Of a DNA stretch of 5,914 nucleotides, positions 1 to 5,472 are shown one piece after another. The stretch comes from an uncultured Oscillibacter sp. (GTDB lineage: Bacteria; Bacillota; Clostridia; Oscillospirales; Oscillospiraceae). The first letter of the stretch is position 1. Each line of letters begins with the position of its first letter. Under the pieces are notes generated by a model. The model was not told the DNA's origin. It did not search any database and was given only the letters and a program-made list of their open reading frames with translations. Both the position numbers and the translations under genes were made by a program. The stretch covers positions 4,065 to 9,978 of the forward strand of contig CAJOFP010000128.1 of the NCBI GenBank assembly GCA_905233795.1, read 5' to 3'.

Positions 1-1293
1 ACATCCATAATCGCGGCGAGAACGGAAGCCCTCAAAGCGATTCCGGTATATCGACATTCGATTAAATACGCGGCGGAAAACAAGGAAAGCGTGCGATTTT
101 TCGCGTCTCATGAAGCGAACATCGCCTGTAAGGAGGCGGTTGAAGCCGCCATCGCGCGAAATTTCCGGGACAACCGTCTGAACAGCGACGGCGCGCAACA
201 GGTTGTCGCGCGGTTTGGTTTTGACCGGACGCTTTTTGTGCTGGCAAATACCGTCCGCCATCAGGAGTGGGACGGGCGGATCAGCGACGCCAACAGGGAA
301 TGGGCGAAAACACAGCCGGTTTTTGATACCAAAGATAATTTGGGGCGGGATATGAGCGCGGATTATGTTGTGGACGGCGCCGGAAGTCCCGGTCTGACCA
401 GTCTTTTTTTGGATCAGGTCCGGGAGGCATACGCGTTGGAACAAAAACAAACGCGGGAAACACAGACGCAAGAAACGGAAATAAATCCGGAATCGCGGGA
501 AAAACAAAGTCAGACGCGGGAAGCGAAAAATAATAAAAAAGAAACCGCGTGTAAAGTCCCGTTTTACCCGGAAACCGCGGATTGGGCGCGGGATCACGGG
601 GAAACCGAACTGTACGGAGCGTCCCGCAAAGCGAATGAGGTCTGCCGCGCCGCCATAGACAAAGCCATCGCCGAACATTTTCATCATTCCTGTCTGTCAG
701 CCGAGGGCGCAAAGAGCGTTCTGCGGGAATTTGGTTCGGAGCGCGTTTCTTTTGTCCTTGCCCACACCATGCGAATCAACAGTCACGACGGACGTTATTC
801 CGAGCGTAACCGCGAGTGGGCGAGTCAGGTCAAAGGATATGAGATGTACAATCCTTTCGATCTGGTTTGTCGGAGCCATCCGGCGCTTCTGGATTTGTTT
901 ATCGACCAGACGCGGGAGGAAATTCTGATCCATACGCCCCTGAGCCGGAATGAAATTAAAGCCGAGGCGCGGTCTATTCTGACGCGGTTTCAGCAGGCGC
1001 GGGAACCGAATACGCCGGACGGAACGCATTTTGCGGTTCAGGTGTCGGAAGAATTTATGAAACGGGCGAAGCCCAAAGATATGGAGCGGCTGTCCGGTAT
1101 GCTTCCTTTCGCGTCGCTGGCGCTGTCCGCCATATCGGATCGGAAAGGCACGTTCGCCATTATCTCGCGGGATGAAAACCGCAATCAAAAACTCATACTG
1201 CGCAAGCCGTCCATTCGGCAACAACTCGCGGAGAAAGCGCCGGAAAAAGAAGCGGCGGCGCCGAAAGCCCGGACAAAGGAGGCGTCGCTGTAA
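1..1293 (+). CDS. Tandem DUF3849-like domain protein, 5'-partial
   Basis: The reading frame is open from base 1 to a TAA at 1291-1293, giving 430 visible residues; the start lies upstream. The GTG at 91 falls inside the first domain and is not the real start. Two related segments follow one another. Copy 1 (about residues 14-145) runs from IPVYRHS through NIACKEAVEAAI, FGFDRTLFVLANTV, WDGRIS and NREWA to LFLDQ. Copy 2 (about 186-310) runs from VPFYPETADWARDHGE through FVLAHTM, DGRYS and NREWA to LFIDQTREE. The pattern matches DUF3849 as I know it from clostridial conjugative elements; its function is unknown. The copies are joined by a low-complexity Q/T/R/E/K linker (about 146-185). A C-terminal segment (about 315-400) precedes a charged tail, RKPSIRQQLAEK onward, that resembles the tail of the next protein. 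No signal peptide or membrane segment is seen in the visible part, so a cytoplasmic location is likely. The family call is from memory of the motif pattern. Confidence 0.82.
   Translation, partial: TSIIAARTEALKAIPVYRHSIKYAAENKESVRFFASHEANIACKEAVEAAIARNFRDNRLNSDGAQQVVARFGFDRTLFVLANTVRHQEWDGRISDANREWAKTQPVFDTKDNLGRDMSADYVVDGAGSPGLTSLFLDQVREAYALEQKQTRETQTQETEINPESREKQSQTREAKNNKKETACKVPFYPETADWARDHGETELYGASRKANEVCRAAIDKAIAEHFHHSCLSAEGAKSVLREFGSERVSFVLAHTMRINSHDGRYSERNREWASQVKGYEMYNPFDLVCRSHPALLDLFIDQTREEILIHTPLSRNEIKAEARSILTRFQQAREPNTPDGTHFAVQVSEEFMKRAKPKDMERLSGMLPFASLALSAISDRKGTFAIISRDENRNQKLILRKPSIRQQLAEKAPEKEAAAPKARTKEASL
1275..1282 (+). promoter_or_regulatory. Shine-Dalgarno site for the gene starting at 1293
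   Basis: AAAGGAGG lies 10 nt before the ATG at 1293 and sits inside the last codons of the preceding gene. Stop and start overlap as TAATG (1291-1295). This indicates translational coupling and supports the ATG at 1293 as the true start. Confidence 0.8.
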
Positions 1294-1907
1294 TGGAGAC
1301 GATTCCGGATACGCAATCCGGTCAGACCGCCCGCGCAATCGGCGTTCTCAACCATCCCGAAACCGGATTCCCGTTTTCGATTGACGGGACAATTATCTTG
1401 GACGGACAAAAACGCGCTTATCTCGCGCTGGAATCCATGCCGAAAGAACTTTTGAGCGCGGACAGCGCGTTTCTTATCAGACCGGAAATCATCAACCGGC
1501 GTCCGGCGATTTCTGTTGAAGCGGAAGTTTTGCCGTCCGGAGCCGTCGTTCTGGATATGAAACCGGAGGCGTATTCGCGGGAACGGGAAATCAACGCGGG
1601 GTATCGGATTCTTGCGAAAGCGGAGGTCGGCGCGGTGGAATACGCCCTCGCGGAAAATCCGAACAGTCATTTTTTCGCAACGTGGGAACGTACTCCCGGC
1701 AACGATAAGGCGGGGGAATCCAATTATTATTGGGGTCATTATCACGAAAACCGCGACAAAGCCGTTGAGGATTTTTGTTCCCGCGTGTCCGAAAAATGCG
1801 CGGAACTGGCGGAGGAGCGCAAACCGTCCGTCCGAAAACAGCTCGCGGCGAAACATCCGGCGAAAGACGCGCCCGCGTCAAAATCCCATACGAAAGGGGC
1901 GCGGTAA
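1293..1907 (+). CDS. Hypothetical accessory protein of a conjugative element, with a RKPSVRKQL-type tail
   Basis: This gene encodes 204 residues and starts at an ATG that overlaps the upstream stop by one base, with a strong Shine-Dalgarno site. I cannot assign a function. The N-terminal part (about 13-90) is rich in beta-type hydrophobic patterns (IGVLNHPETGFPF, AFLIRPEIINRRPAI). The region around residues 100-170 contains AGYRILAKAEVGAVEYALAE, then FFATWER, YYWGHYHENRDKAVEDF and a Cys. That arrangement resembles a small C-terminal module I have seen in other ICE accessory proteins, usually next to DUF3849-type genes. The tail from residue 176 (RKPSVRKQLAAKHPAK onward) matches the tail of the preceding protein in sequence and position. 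No signal peptide or membrane helix is visible. The gene is very probably co-transcribed with its upstream neighbour. The coding call is firm; the role is unknown. Confidence 0.8.
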   Translation: METIPDTQSGQTARAIGVLNHPETGFPFSIDGTIILDGQKRAYLALESMPKELLSADSAFLIRPEIINRRPAISVEAEVLPSGAVVLDMKPEAYSREREINAGYRILAKAEVGAVEYALAENPNSHFFATWERTPGNDKAGESNYYWGHYHENRDKAVEDFCSRVSEKCAELAEERKPSVRKQLAAKHPAKDAPASKSHTKGAR

Positions 1908-1926
1908 ATTGCGGACAAACGGGGCG

Positions 1927-1960
1927 CGGCGGGATGACGCGGACAACGTCCGCGTCGCCG
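1927..1960 (+). other. GC-rich hairpin in the gap before the methylase gene
   Basis: GACGCGGAC (1936-1944) and GTCCGCGTC (1948-1956) are perfect 9-bp inverted repeats around a 3-nt loop. CGGC (1927-1930) can extend the stem by pairing with GCCG (1957-1960) across a 5-nt left bulge. A short T-run (TGTGTTTT, 1961-1968) follows, but it is interrupted, so this is at best a weak intrinsic terminator. It could instead be an attenuator or an mRNA stability element between the two gene groups. The rest of the 108-bp gap (1908-2015) shows no gene. Confidence 0.5.
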
Positions 1961-2015
1961 TGTGTTTTGCGTCCGATTCGATATTCCCCCGATTAAAAAT
2001 TTACTCGCCGAGGAA

Positions 2016-2576
2016 ATGGATTTCTCGAAATATTGGCTTGACCCGTTCGCCAATCGAAACAGACTTGCGACCGTTACCAATGATTTGAATCCGGAATATG
2101 ACACGGATTATCACATGGACGCGCTGGATTTTCTTAAAATGTTCCCCGACAATTTTGTTGACGGCGTTCTGTACGATCCGCCGTATTCTCCCCGGCAGGT
2201 CAGCGAATGTTACCGCGGCGTGGGATATAACGTCACAAATAACATGACAAGGGCTTCTTTTTGGAGCGGTCAGAAACGTGAAATTTCTCGTATTGTGAAA
2301 ATCGGCGGAAAAGTCATCACATTCGGATGGAACAGCGGCGGCGTCGGGAGAAAATACGGCTTTGAGATACGGAGAATCCTGCTGATTCCGCACGGCGGCT
2401 GGCACAATGACACGATCTGCGTCGTGGAAGTGAAAACGGAGAAAATATCGCTCCAAAAGAATAAAAATCAGGCGGCGATATGTTCAACGCAAACACACGA
2501 AAAAGGCATGACAAAATATCATAAACAGGAGGAACGCCGGGAAAATCGGGAGATTTCCCGGCTGAAAGATTCATAA
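2016..2576 (+). CDS. Small DNA adenine-methyltransferase-like protein
   Basis: This gene encodes 186 residues from the ATG at 2016. The catalytic motif IV of amino-methyltransferases, DPPYSP, is at residues 54-59 (D54-P55-P56-Y57), preceded by VDGVLY. It is followed by RQVSECYRGVG, an ISRIVKIGGKVITFGWNSGG segment and HGGWHNDTICVVEVK. The same layout occurs in small 'adenine-specific DNA methylase' genes of clostridial conjugative elements, often directly before prgI. I see no canonical FxGxG cofactor motif, so enzymatic activity is not certain. A basic, Lys/Arg/Glu-rich tail (about 148-186) follows. Start choice: MDFSKYWLDPF looks like the usual N-terminus, but GAGGA sits only one base before the ATG, too close for a normal ribosome site. 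A GTG at 1962 would add 18 residues and also lacks a Shine-Dalgarno. The stop (TAA 2574-2576) is one base before the next ATG. It probably modifies element or target DNA (inference). Confidence 0.78.
   Translation: MDFSKYWLDPFANRNRLATVTNDLNPEYDTDYHMDALDFLKMFPDNFVDGVLYDPPYSPRQVSECYRGVGYNVTNNMTRASFWSGQKREISRIVKIGGKVITFGWNSGGVGRKYGFEIRRILLIPHGGWHNDTICVVEVKTEKISLQKNKNQAAICSTQTHEKGMTKYHKQEERRENREISRLKDS
2527..2562 (+). promoter_or_regulatory. Consensus Shine-Dalgarno followed by a strong hairpin, before the prgI-virB4 start
   Basis: AGGAGGA (2527-2533) is a consensus ribosome site, but it lies 44 nt before the ATG at 2578. The interval holds an 11-bp inverted repeat: GCCGGGAAAATC (2536-2547) pairs with GATTTCCCGGC (2552-2562) with one bulged A and a 4-nt GGGA loop. 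Folding would shorten the apparent distance to about 17 nt. No T-run follows, so it is not a terminator. Immediately before the ATG there is only a weak GAAAG (2564-2568). All of it lies within the methylase coding sequence (QEERRENREISR), so coincidence is possible. Confidence 0.4.
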
Positions 2577-2577
2577 T

Positions 2578-5388
2578 ATGCCATTTGTTCCTGTACCCAA
2601 AGATTTGACGAAAGTCAAAAGCAAAGTTGTTTTTGGCCTCACCGCGCGTCAGATTATTTGTTTCGGCGCGGGCGGTCTGGTCGGCGTTCCCGTCTATCTT
2701 CTCACGCGGGGCGGCGTCGGAAACGACGCGGCGGCCATGCTTATGATCGGCTTAATGTTACCCTTTTTTCTGTTCGGAATTTATGAAAAAGACGGGGAAC
2801 ATCTGGAACAGATTCTGGGATATTTTATCCGCGCGCGGTTTCTGTATCCCGGAACGCGACCGTATCAGACAGAGAATTTTTACGCCGCTTTGGAGCGGTT
2901 AAATCGGAACGAAAAGGAGGAGCCGATTGAAACAAAAACAGCGGAAAATACAAGAAAAAAATCGCGGCGCGGCGGAGAATCTGAACCGAAACCGCCGATC
3001 CGTCTGACCCCGGACGGAAAACTGACGGATTCGGAGAAACGCCGTCTGACCGCCGCGTTCAAAAAGGCGCGGAAAGAGGGCAAAGTCCCCCGCACGGCTC
3101 AGCAGACCATTCCCTATCAGCGGATGTGCCGGGACGGTGTCTGTGTGGTGAACGAGCGTTATTTTACCAAACAGATTCAGTTCTTTGACATCACTTATCA
3201 GCTTGCCCAAAACGAGGATAAAAACCGGATTTTTGAATCCTACTGCGAATTTCTCAATTATTTTGATTCATCCATTCACGTTCAGCTTTCATTTTTGAAT
3301 CAGCGGACGGATATGGAGGAATTTCAGCGCGCGATTCATATCGAGGAACAGCGGGACGAATTTAACCCGATCCGCATGGAATATTCGGATATGCTGGAAA
3401 ATCAGACAGGCAAGGGCAACAACGGTCTGACCAAGACGAAATATATCACATTCGGCATTGAGGCGGCAAGTCTGAAAGAGGCGAAGCCCCGTTTGGAACG
3501 GATTGAAGCGGATATTCTCGCCAATTTCAAAGCGCTGGGCGTCCGGGCGAACTCACTGTCCGGTTATGAACGTCTGGCGATTCTGCACAGAATGTTCCAC
3601 CCGGACGGGGAACGGAAATTCCGTTTCGCGTGGGACGCGATTTGCCAAACCGGACTGTCCAGCAAGGATTTCATCGCCCCGGACAGTTTCACGTTCAAAT
3701 CCGGGAACACGTTCAAAATCGGCGCGACGTTCGGAACGGTTTCGTTTCTGCAAATTCTCGCGCCGGAACTGACGGACCGTATGCTGGCGGATTTGCTGGA
3801 TTTGGAGGGCGGCATGGTGGTGACGCTTCATATCCAATCTATTGATCAAAGCGCGGCGATTAAAAATATCAAACGAAAAATCACGGATTTGGACAGCATG
3901 AAGATTCAGGAGCAGATGAAAGCGGTTCGGGCGGGCTATGATATGGACGTGATTCCGTCCGATCTGACCACCTACGGCGCGGAGGCGCGGACGCTTCTGG
4001 AAGATTTGCAGTCCCGGAACGAACGGATGTTTCTGGTGACGGTTCTTGTGATGAACACGGCGGAAAACGTCCGAAAGCTGGGGACGGATTTCATGGCGGC
4101 GAAAGGCGTGGCGCAGAAATACAACTGCGCCCTGCGGCGTCTGGACTGGCAACAGGAACAGGGTCTGATGTCCTCTCTGCCGCTCGGTTTGAATCAAATC
4201 AACATTCAGCGCGGTCTCACCACGTCCAGCGCCGCGATATTCGTTCCGTTTACGACGAGCGAACTTTTTATGGGCGGCGAAGCCCTTTATTACGGTCTGA
4301 ACGCGCTTTCCAACAACTTAATCATGGCGGATCGAAAAAAACTGAAAAATCCGAACGGTCTGATTTTAGGCACTCCGGGCAGCGGCAAATCGTTTTCAGC
4401 TAAACGCGAAATCACAAACGCTTTTTTGATCACGCGGGATGATATTGCCATTATTGACCCGGAGGACGAGTATTCCGCGCTGGTTCAGCGTCTGGGCGGA
4501 CAGGTGATTGACATCTCTCCCGCGTCCGACCAGTTTATCAATCCTATGGATATTACGTTGAATTATTCGGAGGACGATTCCCCGCTGGCGTTGAAAAGCG
4601 ATTTTATTCTGTCGTTAATGGAACTGATCGTCGGCGGGAAAACCGGTCTGGAACCGGTGGAAAAGACAATTATTGACCGCTGCGTTCATCTTGTTTACCG
4701 GGAATATTTACAGGACCCGAAACCGGAAAGAATGCCCGTGCTTGGGGACCTTCACGCGCTTTTGTGTCGGCAGACGGAGCCGGAAGCGCAACGGCTGGCG
4801 ACGGCGCTTGAAATTTACGTTTCCGGTTCTTTGAACGTATTCAACCATCGGACAAACGTAAAAATCAACAGCCGGATTGTCTGTTATGTTATCAAAAAGC
4901 TGGGCAAACAATTAAAAAAGCTGGGGATGCAGATTGTTCAGGATCAGATATGGGGGCGCGTCAGCGAGAACCGCGAGGCGCGCAAATCAACGCGGCTTTA
5001 TATAGATGAAATGCACCTTTTATTGCGTGAGGAACAGACGGCGGCGTACACGGTGGAAATCTGGAAGCGTTTTCGTAAGTGGGGCGGAATCCCCACCGGA
5101 ATCACGCAAAACGTCAAGGATTTGCTGAGTTCACGCGAAATTCAGAATATTTTCGAGAACTCGGATTTCATTTATATGCTTAATCAGGCGGGCGGCGACC
5201 GGCAGATTCTTGCCAAACAGCTTAACATTTCCCCGTATCAGTTGAGCTATGTCACCAACTCCAACGCCGGGGAAGGTCTGCTCTTTTACGGCAATACCAT
5301 TATCCCGTTCGTGGATCATTTTCCGCATGATACGGAACTTTATAGAATCATGACCACGCGCCCTGAGGATTTGGAGACAAAGACTTAA
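2578..5388 (+). CDS. PrgI-VirB4 fusion: membrane-anchored conjugation ATPase
   Basis: This gene encodes 936 residues and is the motor ATPase of the type IV secretion channel for conjugative DNA transfer, acting at the inner face of the membrane. Residues 1-110 are a PrgI domain: the typical N-terminus MPFVPVPKDLTKVK, two hydrophobic helices (about 25-43 and 52-68), then GYFIRARFLYPGTRPYQTENFY. Residues 110-175 are a charged Lys/Arg/Glu linker. From about 176 (VPRTAQQTIPY) to the end it reads as the VirB4 of Tn1549-like elements. Walker A is GTPGSGKS (598-605, K604), followed by DPEDEY. Walker B is LYIDEMH (807-813, D810-E811; relatives I recall have IDEFH). Then come RKWGGIPTGITQNVKDLLSS and RQILAKQLNISPYQLSYVT. 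PrgI (about 110-130 residues) and VirB4 (about 800) are normally separate genes; here no stop or ATG separates them. CYVIKKLGKQ (769-778) differs from the CYDIKELGKQ I remember. The ATG follows the methylase stop by one base, so the two are likely coupled. The N-terminal signature makes this start certain. Confidence 0.95.
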   Translation: MPFVPVPKDLTKVKSKVVFGLTARQIICFGAGGLVGVPVYLLTRGGVGNDAAAMLMIGLMLPFFLFGIYEKDGEHLEQILGYFIRARFLYPGTRPYQTENFYAALERLNRNEKEEPIETKTAENTRKKSRRGGESEPKPPIRLTPDGKLTDSEKRRLTAAFKKARKEGKVPRTAQQTIPYQRMCRDGVCVVNERYFTKQIQFFDITYQLAQNEDKNRIFESYCEFLNYFDSSIHVQLSFLNQRTDMEEFQRAIHIEEQRDEFNPIRMEYSDMLENQTGKGNNGLTKTKYITFGIEAASLKEAKPRLERIEADILANFKALGVRANSLSGYERLAILHRMFHPDGERKFRFAWDAICQTGLSSKDFIAPDSFTFKSGNTFKIGATFGTVSFLQILAPELTDRMLADLLDLEGGMVVTLHIQSIDQSAAIKNIKRKITDLDSMKIQEQMKAVRAGYDMDVIPSDLTTYGAEARTLLEDLQSRNERMFLVTVLVMNTAENVRKLGTDFMAAKGVAQKYNCALRRLDWQQEQGLMSSLPLGLNQINIQRGLTTSSAAIFVPFTTSELFMGGEALYYGLNALSNNLIMADRKKLKNPNGLILGTPGSGKSFSAKREITNAFLITRDDIAIIDPEDEYSALVQRLGGQVIDISPASDQFINPMDITLNYSEDDSPLALKSDFILSLMELIVGGKTGLEPVEKTIIDRCVHLVYREYLQDPKPERMPVLGDLHALLCRQTEPEAQRLATALEIYVSGSLNVFNHRTNVKINSRIVCYVIKKLGKQLKKLGMQIVQDQIWGRVSENREARKSTRLYIDEMHLLLREEQTAAYTVEIWKRFRKWGGIPTGITQNVKDLLSSREIQNIFENSDFIYMLNQAGGDRQILAKQLNISPYQLSYVTNSNAGEGLLFYGNTIIPFVDHFPHDTELYRIMTTRPEDLETKT
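2914..2928 (+). promoter_or_regulatory. Internal Shine-Dalgarno with in-frame AUU inside the PrgI-VirB4 linker
   Basis: AAGGAGG (2914-2920) is followed 5 nt later by ATT (2926-2928), which is codon 117 of the fusion and in frame. AUU is a rare but known start codon (infC). Initiation here would give an 820-residue free VirB4, close to the usual length of the stand-alone protein. A TTG overlapping it (2927) opens only a 26-codon frame ending in TGA at 3005-3007. The site codes for Lys-Glu-Glu and may be chance in a charged linker. Confidence 0.3.
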
Positions 5389-5395
5389 AATTCCG

Positions 5396-5423
5396 TTGTC
5401 GATTAAAAATCAAGTCTGATAAT
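5396..5423 (+). promoter_or_regulatory. Candidate sigma-A-type promoter before the DUF6674-like gene
   Basis: TTGTCG (5396-5401, 4 of 6 to TTGACA) and GATAAT (5418-5423, 5 of 6 to TATAAT) are separated by 16 nt in an AT-rich 84-bp gap, the most AT-rich stretch of the window. Transcription would start near 5430, leaving a leader of about 40 nt. This suggests the downstream gene may have its own promoter besides read-through from virB4. It is a prediction by eye only. Confidence 0.4.
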
Positions 5424-5445
5424 TTTTTAATTTTTACGTCGGACA
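5397..5445 (+). repeat. Imperfect AT-rich dyad after prgI-virB4
   Basis: TGTCGATTAAAAAT (5397-5410) can pair with the 5430-5445 segment (ATTTTTACGTCGGACA): 14 pairs, including one G-U, with two single-base bulges (C5437, G5441) and a 19-nt loop. The candidate promoter elements lie in the left arm and loop. It could be an operator, a weak terminator-like stem (T-runs at 5423-5428 and 5431-5435 are within it, not after it), or chance in AT-rich sequence. Confidence 0.35.
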
Positions 5446-5455
5446 TTGGAATTGT

Positions 5456-5469
5456 GAAAGGTCAGGTGA
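5456..5469 (+). promoter_or_regulatory. Ribosome-binding region for the gene starting at 5473
   Basis: GAAAGG (5456-5461) is 11 nt from the ATG at 5473, and AGGTGA (5464-5469) is 3 nt from it. Either could serve as Shine-Dalgarno, and neither has ideal spacing. The first is the more usual distance. Together they support the ATG at 5473 as start. Confidence 0.55.
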
Positions 5470-5472
5470 TAT

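Noticed and set aside
91..93. GTG as the start of the first gene
   Set aside because: The frame stays open to base 1, and the residues before the GTG (IPVYRHSIKYAAENKE) belong to the DUF3849-like domain.
697..1338. Long minus-strand open frame of about 213 codons opposite the DUF3849-like gene
   Set aside because: It lies wholly opposite a gene with recognisable domain repeats, is extremely Arg/Phe/Pro-rich, and has no family signature. It is a shadow of the codon bias.
1185..1856. Minus-strand open frame of about 223 codons opposite the 1293-1907 gene
   Set aside because: The composition is Arg/Phe-rich with no motif. The opposite strand has coupled starts and a good ribosome site.
1612..2088. 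Plus-strand frame of about 158 codons bridging the 1293-1907 gene and the methylase
   Set aside because: The protein is Arg-rich and featureless, and it overlaps two better supported genes in other frames.
3553..4197. Minus-strand open frame of about 214 codons inside virB4
   Set aside because: It is opposite conserved VirB4 sequence, His/Arg/Gln-rich and without domain features.
1990..5410. The 11-mer CGATTAAAAAT occurring at 1990, 3857 and 5400
   Set aside because: One copy is in virB4 coding sequence and the word is AT-rich. There is no regular spacing or shared context, so it is probably chance.
5423..5435. T-runs after virB4 as an intrinsic terminator
   Set aside because: No GC-rich stem precedes them. 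The only stem found contains them rather than ending before them.
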